DNA of 64,000 nt from Halobacillus_B sp963739045 (GCA_963739045.1 CAVTYY010000001.1:682001-746000), one strand, 5' to 3'; shown: positions 1-9,552, numbered from the stretch's first letter. Made by a program: numbers and translations. The notes: generated from the sequence alone by a model not told the origin.

Positions 1-312
1 TGGGTGATTAGTATTGTTGTGATGGCCGCTATTCTATTGGCTCTCTACCATTTTGCTCCAAACAAAACCTTCCCGTTTTCTCATATTGTTCCGGGAGCAT
101 TAATCACGGCTGCCCTCTGGCAGGTGATTTCATTAGCTTTTTCCTTTTACGTGAGTAATTTCGGAAACTACTCTGCAACGTATGGAAGCCTTGGGGGACT
201 GATTGTATTAATGCTGTGGTTTTTCTTAACAGGAATTATTCTTATGCTTGGCGCGGAAATTAATGTAGTCCACCACCGAAGAAAGGAAGAAGCACATAGA
301 GAAGTTGCTTAA
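1..312 (+). CDS. YihY/BrkB-family membrane protein, C-terminal part
   Basis: The reading frame is open from the left edge of the window, so only about the last 103 residues are present and the start lies outside. The piece contains three hydrophobic segments. A G/S-rich loop (NFGNYSATYGSLGG) leads into a segment rich in L, M, W and F, then a short charged tail (HHRRKEEAHR). The YGSLG.LI.L..W....G.I.L.GAE arrangement is the typical end of the YihY/virulence factor BrkB family of inner-membrane proteins. The molecular function of that family is not settled; older links to RNase BN were withdrawn. Assignment is from motif recognition only. Confidence 0.85.
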   Translation, partial: WVISIVVMAAILLALYHFAPNKTFPFSHIVPGALITAALWQVISLAFSFYVSNFGNYSATYGSLGGLIVLMLWFFLTGIILMLGAEINVVHHRRKEEAHREVA

Positions 313-342
313 GAAATCATTAAATAAAAAGGAGTGGGGCTG

Positions 343-771
343 GTGTCGTCGTTCAAAGAACAGAAACTGTATGAATATTGGGTGAAAGCTTGGAATGAGG
401 ATAGTGACATTCTTGATGAAATCACAGCCAGGGACTGCCATGTTCACCAAGCTAGAACAGATGGAGAATCTTCGATGGATACACAAGGACCGGAAGCTTT
501 AAAAGGAATCATCCGGGACGCGTGTGCGTTTTTTAACGATGTAGAAATGAAGGTTGAAGTCGGGCCGATTATAGATGAGTCTTACCTTTCAGCCCGCTGG
601 AAATTCACCGGAACATATAATGGGGAAATGCCAGGAGCCAAAGCCAGGAGCGGAGAGGCTGTGGCTTTCAATGGCATGGATATATTCCTCATAGAGAATG
701 GAAAATTCAAAGAATATTGGGTATCATCTGATGGAATTGACTTAATGAAGCAGCTCCAAATTATGGAGTGA
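343..771 (+). CDS. SnoaL-like / NTF2-fold protein
   Basis: A small soluble protein of about 142 residues. The pattern of a helix near the start (YEYWVKAWNE), a D/H-containing loop and a C-terminal run ending in KFKEYWVSSDGIDLMKQL resembles the SnoaL-like polyketide-cyclase or ester-cyclase families with an NTF2 fold. Such proteins bind small hydrophobic ligands or act as isomerases and cyclases, and no substrate can be named here. An upstream in-frame GTG at 334 touches the AAGGAG at 328-333, so the GTG at 343, nine bases behind that site, is preferred. It is followed directly by a hairpin terminator. Confidence 0.7.
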   Translation: MSSFKEQKLYEYWVKAWNEDSDILDEITARDCHVHQARTDGESSMDTQGPEALKGIIRDACAFFNDVEMKVEVGPIIDESYLSARWKFTGTYNGEMPGAKARSGEAVAFNGMDIFLIENGKFKEYWVSSDGIDLMKQLQIME

Positions 772-820
772 GCAAGAAGCGTCTCGATCATAACAGGGTC
801 GGTGCGCTTCTTTTTTGCTC
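770..820 (+). terminator. Rho-independent terminator
   Basis: GAGCAAGAAGCG at 770-781 pairs with CGCTTC...GCTC at 805-820, with a run of T inside the descending arm. It overlaps the stop codon of the SnoaL-like gene. Confidence 0.75.
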
Positions 821-825
821 GTTAC

Positions 826-1004
826 GATAGAGATCATTTATGCGGCGATAGTTCTCAATTCAAGGATAATGAAAAGCCGATAGAATGAGAGGATGAGCAG
901 ATAGAATAACTCTAGGGTGTGATAGAGTTGAAATAAGCATCGATATAAGGGGATTTAAGAAGGATAGATACAAGATTCGAATCGATAGAAAATTGTAGAA
1001 TTAA
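826..1004. repeat. Array of GATAGA motifs at 21-bp spacing
   Basis: GATA (mostly GATAGA) begins at 826, 847, 879, 900, 921, 942, 963 and 984. The last six are exactly 21 bp apart, as are the first two; the gap from 847 to 879 is 32 bp. The 15 bases between motifs are not conserved. The stretch lies between the terminator at 770-820 and the glycogen promoter and has no plausible gene. The spacing equals two turns of B-DNA, which would place the motifs on one face of the helix. Confidence 0.8.
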
Positions 1005-1129
1005 TAGGGTGGTTATTTCTGATTTCCCTATACTGGAGAAGTTGATTTCCAGACTCCTTGTTAAAAATTGGTTTGGGCAAGGGAGAAAACGGGGACTTCC
1101 AATATAAAGGTAATTTCCAACGCGAAATA

Positions 1130-1144
1130 TGTAAGCGCTTTACC
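1130..1144 (+). promoter_or_regulatory. cre-like (CcpA) site upstream of glg operon
   Basis: TGTAAGCGCTTTACC resembles the catabolite-responsive element consensus TGWAANCGNTNWCA, with the CG core and both flanks well kept but the 3' end imperfect. It lies about 100 bp upstream of the predicted glycogen promoter, so a role in carbon control of the operon is plausible but not shown. Confidence 0.5.
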
Positions 1145-1240
1145 TGAACGACTCATCCTCAAAACCATCAATTTCGCGAAAATATACCAAATAATTGCAT
1201 AAAACGACAAAAATTTCTGAAAATTTCTTCCCAAACGCAA

Positions 1241-1269
1241 TTGTCAAAGGTGTAAGAAGAACTTATGAT
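1241..1269 (+). promoter_or_regulatory. Sigma-A promoter of the glycogen operon
   Basis: TTGTCA at 1241-1246 and TATGAT at 1264-1269 are separated by 17 bases, close to the vegetative consensus. It is followed by an untranslated leader of about 70 bases to the glgB start at 1346. Confidence 0.65.
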
Positions 1270-1345
1270 AGTTATAAGCGGTAAAAAGTAAGTTTTTCAC
1301 AAATAAGAGGATATATTCTATCAGTGCAAAGGAGGAGTAGATGAA

Positions 1346-3262
1346 ATGTCGAATCATACGTCTTTAGAAGAACATGATATCTATTTATTTCATCAAGGCA
1401 ACCTTCGATACAGCTATCAGCTGCTTGGCTCTCATCTGGAAACGCAAGATGGGGAATCAGGCGTACGATTTGCCGTTTGGGCACCAAACGCAAAACAAGT
1501 TAGCGTCGTAGGAGAATTTAACAATTGGGATGGTCGGGAACACTCCATGACCAAGATGAATGATAATGGAATCTGGCACGTGTTCATACCTGGACTTGAA
1601 AAAGGAACAATTTATAAATATGAAATTTTAACTCCTCATGGGCATTTACAGTTGAAGGCGGATCCGTATGCATTCTCCAGCGAACTTCGCCCCAATACAG
1701 CGTCGGCTGTTTATCCTCTGCGTGATTATACCTGGCACGATAATGAATGGATGAAGAAAAGGGAGACGTCCAATGTCTACGAATCTCCTATGTCGATTTA
1801 TGAACTCCATTTAGGGTCATGGAAATATATTGAGCCAGAGGTTTACTATACATACCGGGAGTATGCAGATATGGTGATTCCGTATGTGAAAGACCTCGGC
1901 TATACCCATATTGAGCTCCTTCCTTTAACGGAGCACCCATTTGACCGGTCCTGGGGCTATCAGGCAACAGGATATTTCTCGGTCACTTCTCGATATGGGA
2001 CTCCTGATGATTTTCGATACTTTGTCGATCAATGCCACCAGAACGGCATTGGGGTTCTTCTTGATTGGGTTCCGGGCCACTTTTGTAAAGATGCGCATGG
2101 ACTGCGGCGTTTTGATGGAGAAGCCCTTTATGAATATGCGAATCCAAGTAAAGCAGAAAAGACCCAGTGGGGCACGTTAACGTTTGATTTTGCGAGGAAC
2201 GAAGTACAAAGCTTTCTCATTTCCAACGCCATTTACTGGTTGAAAGAGTACCACCTCGATGGTCTCCGCGTTGATGCCGTTGCCAGCATGCTTTATCTGG
2301 ACTTTGGCAAGGAAGATGGAGATTGGGAGCTGAATGAACATGGAGGAAGAGAAAATATTGAAGCAGTCTCCTTTATTAAGAAGATGAATGAAGCCATCTT
2401 TGAGGAAACTCCTAATGTTCTAATGATGGCTGAGGAGTCTACGTCATGGCCGCTAGTCAGCGCACCGACGTATATTGGCGGTCTCGGCTTTAATTATAAG
2501 TGGAATATGGGCTGGATGAATGACATGTTAAAGTACATGGAAATGGACCCGATCCACAGAAAGCATCACCATAACTTAATCACTTTTTCTTTAATGTACG
2601 CGTACTCTGAAAACTTTGTATTACCGATTTCCCATGATGAAGTCGTTCATGGCAAGAAATCGTTATTAAATAAGATGCCGGGAGACTATTGGCAGAAATT
2701 TGCTAATCTTCGGTTGTTTTTAGCATACATGTATGCCCACCCGGGCAAGAAGCTTCTATTTATGGGAGGTGAGTTTGGACAGTTCGATGAATGGAAGGAC
2801 TTGGAGGACTTGGATTGGGAGCTGCTGGATTATGATTCGCACGCCTCAACTTTAACCTACGTGAAACAGCTGCATCAGTTGTACCACGACGTTCCCTCCT
2901 TATGGGAGCTTGATCATGAGGAAGGTGGATTCTCCTGGATTGATGCCAACAACTATGAGCAGAGTGTGATCTCCTTTGTGAGAAACAGCCGTTCATCAAA
3001 CGACCAAATCGTGGTCGTATGTAACTTCACTCCAGTTGTATACCACGATTATAAAGTAGGAGTGCCCAAGCACGGGGCTTATAAGGAAATTTTCTCGAGT
3101 GATGCAGAAAACTTTGGAGGCTCAGGCCAAACCAATGGATTAGCCCTCGAATCGATTTCCGAGCCATGGCAGAACCAGGATCAGCATATAACCATGACCA
3201 TCCCGCCATTAGCCGTAAGCTTCTTGAAGAGAACGTCTACAACAAAGGAGGATAAATCATGA
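1346..3262 (+). CDS. glgB: 1,4-alpha-glucan branching enzyme GlgB
   Basis: Cytosolic glycogen branching enzyme (EC 2.4.1.18), which transfers alpha-1,4 chains to 6-positions. The 638 residues match the Bacillus family length. Residues about 20-110 form a CBM48-type beta domain (FAVWAPNAKQVSVVGEFNNW). The GH13 barrel follows, with the nucleophile Asp310 in DGLRVDAV, the acid/base Glu363 in MMAEEST and Asp431 in ISHDEV. A C-terminal beta domain ends the protein. The AAAGGAGGAG before 1346 supports the start; an ATG at 1341 is out of frame. It is the first gene of the operon, and its stop overlaps the glgC start by four bases (ATGA), indicating translational coupling. Confidence 0.97.
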   Translation: MSNHTSLEEHDIYLFHQGNLRYSYQLLGSHLETQDGESGVRFAVWAPNAKQVSVVGEFNNWDGREHSMTKMNDNGIWHVFIPGLEKGTIYKYEILTPHGHLQLKADPYAFSSELRPNTASAVYPLRDYTWHDNEWMKKRETSNVYESPMSIYELHLGSWKYIEPEVYYTYREYADMVIPYVKDLGYTHIELLPLTEHPFDRSWGYQATGYFSVTSRYGTPDDFRYFVDQCHQNGIGVLLDWVPGHFCKDAHGLRRFDGEALYEYANPSKAEKTQWGTLTFDFARNEVQSFLISNAIYWLKEYHLDGLRVDAVASMLYLDFGKEDGDWELNEHGGRENIEAVSFIKKMNEAIFEETPNVLMMAEESTSWPLVSAPTYIGGLGFNYKWNMGWMNDMLKYMEMDPIHRKHHHNLITFSLMYAYSENFVLPISHDEVVHGKKSLLNKMPGDYWQKFANLRLFLAYMYAHPGKKLLFMGGEFGQFDEWKDLEDLDWELLDYDSHASTLTYVKQLHQLYHDVPSLWELDHEEGGFSWIDANNYEQSVISFVRNSRSSNDQIVVVCNFTPVVYHDYKVGVPKHGAYKEIFSSDAENFGGSGQTNGLALESISEPWQNQDQHITMTIPPLAVSFLKRTSTTKEDKS

Positions 3263-4419
3263 AAGGTAAAGAATGTGTAGCCATGCTGCTAGCCGGCGGC
3301 CAAGGAACAAGGTTGAAATCGTTAACAAAGAGAATTGCGAAACCTGCCGTTTATTTTGGCGGCAAATATCGAATCATTGATTTTCCCCTAAGTAACTGTA
3401 CAAACTCTGGGATCGATACCGTAGGGGTATTAACCCAATATGAACCGCTAATTTTAAATAACTATATCGGGATCGGTTCCTCCTGGGATCTGGACCGTAA
3501 ATATGGCGGGGTCTCTGTACTGCCTCCGCACATGCAGTCAGAAGGCGGTGGATGGTATACGGGTACGGCCAACGCCATCTATCGGAATCTGAAATTCTTA
3601 AACCAGTATAATCCAGAGCATGTTCTCGTATTGTCGGGCGACCACATCTACAAGATGGATTACGGTGCCATGCTCGATTACCATAAAGGAAGCGGCGCGG
3701 ATGCGACCATTTCTGTTATTGAAGTCCCATGGGAGGATGCGAGCCGTTTCGGGATCATGAACACTGATGATACAGGCAGAATCGATGAATTTGATGAAAA
3801 GCCTGCTCAGCCAAAAAGCAACCTCGCTTCAATGGGAGTTTATATTTTTAAATGGGATGTTCTTAAGCAGTATTTAATTGAAGACAATGAGAAAGAAGAT
3901 TCTTCCCATGATTTCGGCAAGGACATTATTCCTGCTCTACTTTATGATTATAAGAAATTAATGGCCTATACATTTGAGGGCTATTGGAAAGATGTTGGAA
4001 CTGTCGACAGCTTATGGGCTGCCAATATGGACCTTCTTAAAGATGAACCAGGATTAAATTTAAACGATTATTCCTGGAGGATTTATTCTAAGAATCCGAA
4101 CCAGCCGGCACAATACATCTCTTCTTGTGCGACCGTGCGAAATGCTCTGATTAATGAAGGTTGCCGGATCAACGGAACCATCGATACTTCTATCATCTTC
4201 TACGGTGTGGAAGTCGGAGAAAGCAGTGTGGTGAAAGACTCTGTCATCATGCCTGAAGTGAAGATCGGCAGGAATGTGAAAATCAACCGTGCCATTATTG
4301 CAAAAGGCAGTGTAATAGAAGACAATGCTGTGATCGGGGATCCGGCACCTGACAGTGAAATTACCTTAGTTGCAGATGAAGGAAGCGTTATGGCTTCAAG
4401 TTACGCCACCAATAGTTAA
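3259..4419 (+). CDS. glgC: Glucose-1-phosphate adenylyltransferase GlgC
   Basis: Makes ADP-glucose from glucose 1-phosphate and ATP, the committed step of bacterial glycogen synthesis. The N-terminal nucleotidyltransferase signature LAGGQGTRLKSLT is followed by AKPAVYFGGKYRIIDFPLSN. LSGDHIYKMDY and an FEGYWKDVGT motif follow, and the last 100 residues form a left-handed beta-helix (hexapeptide-like repeats such as VVKDSVIMPEVKIG). At 386 residues it matches Bacillus GlgC. In Bacillus the active enzyme is a GlgC/GlgD hetero-oligomer, and glgD follows here after 12 bases. It overlaps glgB by four bases. Confidence 0.97.
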   Translation: MKGKECVAMLLAGGQGTRLKSLTKRIAKPAVYFGGKYRIIDFPLSNCTNSGIDTVGVLTQYEPLILNNYIGIGSSWDLDRKYGGVSVLPPHMQSEGGGWYTGTANAIYRNLKFLNQYNPEHVLVLSGDHIYKMDYGAMLDYHKGSGADATISVIEVPWEDASRFGIMNTDDTGRIDEFDEKPAQPKSNLASMGVYIFKWDVLKQYLIEDNEKEDSSHDFGKDIIPALLYDYKKLMAYTFEGYWKDVGTVDSLWAANMDLLKDEPGLNLNDYSWRIYSKNPNQPAQYISSCATVRNALINEGCRINGTIDTSIIFYGVEVGESSVVKDSVIMPEVKIGRNVKINRAIIAKGSVIEDNAVIGDPAPDSEITLVADEGSVMASSYATNS

Positions 4420-4431
4420 GAGGAGGATTCC

Positions 4432-5538
4432 ATGGATCGAATAGCTGGTATTATAAACCTGGATCATGAACAGGATGTATTAGACGAACTCACTTATTTC
4501 AGATGCGGAGCCGCTGTGCCATTTGCGGGGCGATATCGAGTGATCGACTTTACCATATCCAATATGGCAAATTCTAGAATAGAATCTATCGCTGTATTTA
4601 CTCGCAGAAAGTACCGGTCGCTGATGGACCATTTAGAACAAGGAAAAGCTTGGGATTTAGACCGTAAGCGCGGAGGCTTGTTTATTCTCCCACCGGACTG
4701 GAATGACCCTACAGATATTTCCCGCGGAGATTTACAGCACTTTCACAATAATATTGATTTCATCAACCGGACGCTTGCGGACTATATTATCGTGTCCGGT
4801 TCGCAGAACATTTGCAACATTAATTACCGGGACGTGCTTGAACAGCATAAAGAGTCCAAAGCGGACGTCACCGTTATTTACAAAAAGGTGGATGAACTTT
4901 ATTCTGAGCATCAGCATGCCCATAAGCTGGACGTGGATGACAGTGGCAGAGTGACCGGCATCCACAATGATCTGCAAAACAAAAATATCTATATGGATAT
5001 GTACATTATTGATAAGAGCCTGCTATATAATCTTATTGAAGAGTGTATTGCCCATGGCTGCTCTCATTTCTTTCTGGACGGGATCAAGGCAAAGATCAAT
5101 GAGTTAAATGTGCACGCTTATGAATATGAAGGGGCACACGCTTTGATCAATTCCGTAGAAAGCTATTACCGCAATAGCGCAAACCTTTTAAACCACAAGG
5201 AACATGATGATCTTTTTCGTGAAGATACTCCAATCTATACGAAGGTCAAGGATGAGGCGCCATCCAAGTATTCGCTTGATTCAAACGTATCGAATTCTTT
5301 AGTAGCGAATGGATGTATCATTGATGGCCACGTAGAAGATAGTATTCTATTTCGCGGAGTTAAAATAGCCAAAGGTGCGGTAGTTAAGAACTCGATCGTT
5401 CTACAGCGCTGTGAGATTGATAGTAATGCGGTGCTAGAGAACGTTATATTAGATAAAAATTGTACGATAACACATGGGCGTACACTGATTGGCGCCCCTG
5501 AGAAACCATTTTTAGTAGCCAAGCAAAGAACGATGTAA
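4432..5538 (+). CDS. glgD: GlgD, ADP-glucose pyrophosphorylase partner subunit
   Basis: Paralogue of GlgC that forms the second subunit of ADP-glucose pyrophosphorylase in Bacillus. The 368 residues show the same layout, including FAGRYRVIDFTISNMANS and a C-terminal beta-helix (VKNSIVLQRCEIDSNAVL). The N-terminal GGxGTRL phosphate-binding loop is replaced by INLDHEQDVLDELT, as expected for the non-catalytic, activity-enhancing subunit. GAGGAGG precedes the ATG. A stable stem-loop follows before glgA. Confidence 0.95.
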   Translation: MDRIAGIINLDHEQDVLDELTYFRCGAAVPFAGRYRVIDFTISNMANSRIESIAVFTRRKYRSLMDHLEQGKAWDLDRKRGGLFILPPDWNDPTDISRGDLQHFHNNIDFINRTLADYIIVSGSQNICNINYRDVLEQHKESKADVTVIYKKVDELYSEHQHAHKLDVDDSGRVTGIHNDLQNKNIYMDMYIIDKSLLYNLIEECIAHGCSHFFLDGIKAKINELNVHAYEYEGAHALINSVESYYRNSANLLNHKEHDDLFREDTPIYTKVKDEAPSKYSLDSNVSNSLVANGCIIDGHVEDSILFRGVKIAKGAVVKNSIVLQRCEIDSNAVLENVILDKNCTITHGRTLIGAPEKPFLVAKQRTM

Positions 5539-5545
5539 TTAAAAA

Positions 5546-5586
5546 AAGAGGACTGTCAGAAGACATTATTCCGGCAGTCCTCTTCT
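5546..5586 (+). terminator. Intra-operon stem-loop between glgD and glgA
   Basis: AAGAGGACTGTC pairs with the complement in GCAGTCCTCTT across a 14-base loop. The T-tract behind it is poor (TCTTCTGTTAA), so it may be an attenuating or mRNA-stabilising hairpin inside the operon rather than a full terminator. Confidence 0.6.
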
Positions 5587-5631
5587 GTTAATCATTGATA
5601 ATTTATGAACATTTAGAAGGAGTGGAAGTGG

Positions 5632-7062
5632 ATGAACGTTCTTATGGTAGGCTCAGAGTGCTCGCCTTTTATTAAAACAGGAGGACTTGCCGATGTACTT
5701 GGTTCTCTTCCTCAAGCCCTGAAAGAAGAAGGACAGGATGTAAGAGTTGTCCTGCCTAAATATGAAGAGATGAAGGGTGAATGGAAAGAGCAGCTGACTC
5801 TATTGCAGACAATGGACGTCCAGCTCGGCTGGCGGAACCAATATGCAGGGGTAGAATATATAGAATACGACGGTGTTACCTTTTATTTTATCGATAATGA
5901 ATACTATTTTAAACGGTCTAATTTATACGGGTATGGAGATGAAGCTGAACGCTTTGTATTTTTTAACCGCGCTGTGTTAGAACTGGTTCGCACGCTCGAC
6001 TGGAAACCTGATGTTCTTCACTGTCATGATTGGCATGCTTCTCTGATTCCCGTTTACTTAAAAACTCATTATCAGAATGATGAGAGACTCGCAGGTATGA
6101 AAACCGTCTTTACGATTCATAATTTAAAATATCAAGGGGTTTTCGCAGATTCAGTGCTTCACGATTTAATGGATTTCGATGAATCTATGAAAACTGATGA
6201 AAGTTTCGAATTCTTTGGCGATATTAATTTTATGAAGGGTGCGCTGAATTACGCAGACTTTATTACAACGGTCAGCGAAACTTATGCGAAAGAGATTCAA
6301 ACTTCTTATTATGGGGAAAACCTAGACGGAGTACTGCGAAAGCGTTCGGATGAATTAATCGGGATTGTTAATGGGATTAACGATCAGGATTATAATCCAA
6401 TGAAAGATGAGGCGCTGGCTTTTCCTTACCGTAGTTCTTTAATTAAGAAGCGTCAAAATAAAATTTGGCTCCAGCAAGAACTTGGGCTGCCTGTTAACAA
6501 GGATGTCCCAATGATTGGTATCGTTTCTAGACTCGTCGAACAAAAAGGATTTGATTTGATAGGCCGTGTTATTGATGAACTTTTATATCATGAGGATGTT
6601 CAAATTGTTCTCCTGGGAACAGGTGAATATCATTATGAACAATTGTTTCAGTGGACCCAGGATCGCCATCCCGAGAAGATGTCTGCGAATATTACTTTCT
6701 CAGACCGGCTGTCCAGGCAGGTATATGCAGCGAGCGATATGTTCCTTATGCCTTCCCGCTTTGAACCATGCGGAATCGGGCAGCTGATTGCCCTGCGCTA
6801 TCTTTCAGCACCGATCGTGAGGGAAACTGGTGGACTTGTAGATACTGTTCACCCTTTTGAACTCGAGACAGGCGAAGGGAATGGGTTCAGCTTCACGAAT
6901 TATAATGCTCATGACATGCTTTATACCATAAGAAGGTCTCTGGCGCTTTATCAGGATAAGGCAGCATGGCAGTTACTAGTGAAGAACATGATCAAAAGTC
7001 AATTTTCCTGGAAACTATCAGCAAATCAGTATTTAGAATTGTATGAAACGATGTTCGAGTAG
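5632..7062 (+). CDS. glgA: Glycogen synthase GlgA
   Basis: Transfers glucose from ADP-glucose to the non-reducing end of glycogen (EC 2.4.1.21; GT5, GT-B fold). The N-terminus has the nucleotide-binding motif KTGGLADVLGSLP. HCHDWHASLIPVYL lies in the N-terminal domain, and the C-terminal domain has PSRFEPCGIGQLIALRY, which carries the conserved Glu of retaining GT-B enzymes. The length of 476 matches Bacillus GlgA. AAGGAG at about 5617-5622 supports the ATG. glgP starts 24 bases after the stop. Confidence 0.97.
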   Translation: MNVLMVGSECSPFIKTGGLADVLGSLPQALKEEGQDVRVVLPKYEEMKGEWKEQLTLLQTMDVQLGWRNQYAGVEYIEYDGVTFYFIDNEYYFKRSNLYGYGDEAERFVFFNRAVLELVRTLDWKPDVLHCHDWHASLIPVYLKTHYQNDERLAGMKTVFTIHNLKYQGVFADSVLHDLMDFDESMKTDESFEFFGDINFMKGALNYADFITTVSETYAKEIQTSYYGENLDGVLRKRSDELIGIVNGINDQDYNPMKDEALAFPYRSSLIKKRQNKIWLQQELGLPVNKDVPMIGIVSRLVEQKGFDLIGRVIDELLYHEDVQIVLLGTGEYHYEQLFQWTQDRHPEKMSANITFSDRLSRQVYAASDMFLMPSRFEPCGIGQLIALRYLSAPIVRETGGLVDTVHPFELETGEGNGFSFTNYNAHDMLYTIRRSLALYQDKAAWQLLVKNMIKSQFSWKLSANQYLELYETMFE

Positions 7063-7086
7063 TGGAGCCTGATTGGAGGAAGCTGT

Positions 7087-9528
7087 ATGTTCAAAGGTAA
7101 AGAGGATTTCAAACAAGCTTTTTGTGAAAAGCTGGAAACAAAGCTTGGCAAACAGATTGACATGGCAACAGAGTTGGATGCGTACAGGGCTTTGGGGTCC
7201 CTTTTAAAGGACAAAATCAGCAAAAATTGGCTTCGAACAAACCTGGAGCATGAGAAAAGCCAGCAGAAGCAAGTGTATTACTTTTCTATGGAATTTCTCA
7301 TGGGGCGTCTGCTGGGAAACAACTTACTTAATATGCAAGTACTATCAATGGTACAGGAAGGGCTGGCCGATTTAGGACTGGACCTCCCTAGTTTAGAAGA
7401 ATCAGAGAATGATCCCGGGCTCGGCAATGGAGGTCTTGGGCGGTTAGCCGCATGTTTCTTAGACTCGCTGGCATCCCTCGGTCTTGCAGGACACGGCTAC
7501 GGAATCCGTTATAAATACGGAATGTTTGATCAGCGTATCATTGACGGTTATCAAGTAGAACTGCCGGATCACTGGCTATCTAAAGAATTTGTCTGGGAGG
7601 TCCGTCAGCCAGGTGATGCCGTTGAGGTACGCTTTGGCGGTGAAGTTCATGGAGTAAAAGATGAGCAGGGAAATCTAACATTTGAGTATTCAAATTATGA
7701 CCGCGTCAATGCGGTTCCTTATGATGTCCCGGTCGCAGGCTATAACAATGACACGGTCAACACGTTACGATTATGGTCTGCGGAAGCAACCGAAGAGGAT
7801 ACCCTGTTAAGAGCTTTTAATCACCAGCAGGAATATAACGACTTTCTTGCTCATAAACGGTCGCTTGAGTCCATCTCGGAATTTCTTTACCCGGATGATT
7901 CGAATGAAGAAGGAAAACAGCTCCGTTTGAAACAGGAGTACTTTCTTGTGTCCGCTGGTGTGCAAAGTGCGGTCAGGGCCTTCGAACGTTTGGAGCTCCC
8001 ATGGTCTTCTTTTTCAGAGAAGGTGGCCTTGCATATTAATGATACTCACCCTGCCCTTGTCATACCGGAACTTATGCGAATATTAATGGATGAGAAACAT
8101 TTGGGATGGGAAGAGGCGTGGGAGATTACCCAATCCTCTGTATCCTATACGAATCACACCACATTAAGTGAAGCTCTGGAAACATGGCCAGTTGGTCTTG
8201 TTCGTTCCTTGCTGCCGCGGATTTTCATGATTATTAATGAAATCAATGAGCGTTTTTGTGAAATGCTTTGGAACAAGGATCCAGGTAATTTTAACCGGAT
8301 TGCCAGTCTTGCGATTATCGCAGACGGTCAGGTGAAAATGGCGCACTTATCGATTGTTGGAAGCTACAGTGTGAATGGCGTTGCGAAGCTTCATACGGAA
8401 ATACTTAAAACACGCGAAATGAAAATATTCTATGAAACATTTCCTGAACGATTTAATAATAAGACCAATGGCATTACTCACCGTCGCTGGCTGATGCATG
8501 CGAACCGCCCGCTTTCCCAATTAATTACCGAAACAATTGGTGAAAGCTGGAAGGAAAAACCTGCTCATTTAACTAATTTACTTAAGCACAAAGAAGACAC
8601 CTCACTGCTTGAGGAAATTGGCACGATTAAACAGAATAATAAACACAGCTTTGCTGAATTTGTCCAAGAGAGTACTGGAATTGTGGTTGATCCATCTTCC
8701 ATATTTGATGTCCACATTAAACGTCTGCATGGATATAAGCGCCAACTGTTAAATGCCCTTCATATTATGTATTTATATACGAAACTTAAGGCGGATCCAA
8801 CGTTTGATATGGTGCCAAGGACATTTGTTTTTGGAGCGAAATCGGCCCCGGCCTATCATTTTGCAAAGAAAGTAATCAAATTGATCAATACCATTGCTGA
8901 AGTTGTCAATAACGATGCAAATGTGAGAGACAAGATTAAAGTTGTATTCCTTGAAAACTATTCCGTATCACTCGCTGAAAGAATCATTCCGGCCACAAAC
9001 GTCAGCGAACAAATTTCGACAGCCAGCAAAGAAGCCTCTGGAACAGGGAACATGAAGTTAATGATGAACGGTGCTGTCACTCTTGGTACATTAGACGGGG
9101 CAAATGTCGAAATTTATGACTCTGTTGGGAACGATAACATCTATTTATTCGGGTTAAGCTCTGAAGAAGTATTAGAATATTATCGTACGGGCGCTTATTC
9201 ATCAAGACAGGTGTATGAATCGGATGAGCGTGTTCGGAACACGCTGGATCAGCTGATTCATTACAGCCCTTTCTCAAGAGGAGAAACTGAGTTTCAGGAC
9301 ATTTATGATTCTCTTGTGACTTATAATGATGAGTTCTTTGTCCTTAAAGATTTTGCAAGTTACATTGATGCGCAGCAAAAGGTGAATCAGGACTTCCAAA
9401 ACTCCACCCAGTGGAATAAGAAAAGCTTAGTTAACATTGCTCATTCCGGGAAGTTCTCAAGTGATCGTACGATTGAGGAATATGCCTCAAACATTTGGGG
9501 AATAAAGCCCGTAAGTACGGTTAGGTAA
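7087..9528 (+). CDS. glgP: Glycogen phosphorylase GlgP
   Basis: Releases glucose 1-phosphate from glycogen by phosphorolysis (GT35), with covalent pyridoxal phosphate. Diagnostic motifs are PGLGNGGLGRLAACFLDSLA near residue 120 and EASGTGNMKLMMNGA, in which Lys657 is the PLP lysine, followed by TLDGANVEI. The 813 residues fit the bacterial family. The N-terminal phosphoserine regulatory region of eukaryotic enzymes is absent. It completes the synthesis and breakdown pair of the operon and is followed 24 bases later by a GH13 hydrolase that can act on limit dextrins. Confidence 0.97.
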   Translation: MFKGKEDFKQAFCEKLETKLGKQIDMATELDAYRALGSLLKDKISKNWLRTNLEHEKSQQKQVYYFSMEFLMGRLLGNNLLNMQVLSMVQEGLADLGLDLPSLEESENDPGLGNGGLGRLAACFLDSLASLGLAGHGYGIRYKYGMFDQRIIDGYQVELPDHWLSKEFVWEVRQPGDAVEVRFGGEVHGVKDEQGNLTFEYSNYDRVNAVPYDVPVAGYNNDTVNTLRLWSAEATEEDTLLRAFNHQQEYNDFLAHKRSLESISEFLYPDDSNEEGKQLRLKQEYFLVSAGVQSAVRAFERLELPWSSFSEKVALHINDTHPALVIPELMRILMDEKHLGWEEAWEITQSSVSYTNHTTLSEALETWPVGLVRSLLPRIFMIINEINERFCEMLWNKDPGNFNRIASLAIIADGQVKMAHLSIVGSYSVNGVAKLHTEILKTREMKIFYETFPERFNNKTNGITHRRWLMHANRPLSQLITETIGESWKEKPAHLTNLLKHKEDTSLLEEIGTIKQNNKHSFAEFVQESTGIVVDPSSIFDVHIKRLHGYKRQLLNALHIMYLYTKLKADPTFDMVPRTFVFGAKSAPAYHFAKKVIKLINTIAEVVNNDANVRDKIKVVFLENYSVSLAERIIPATNVSEQISTASKEASGTGNMKLMMNGAVTLGTLDGANVEIYDSVGNDNIYLFGLSSEEVLEYYRTGAYSSRQVYESDERVRNTLDQLIHYSPFSRGETEFQDIYDSLVTYNDEFFVLKDFASYIDAQQKVNQDFQNSTQWNKKSLVNIAHSGKFSSDRTIEEYASNIWGIKPVSTVR

Positions 9529-9552
9529 TTACTTCTAGAGGGAGGAGTTTAG

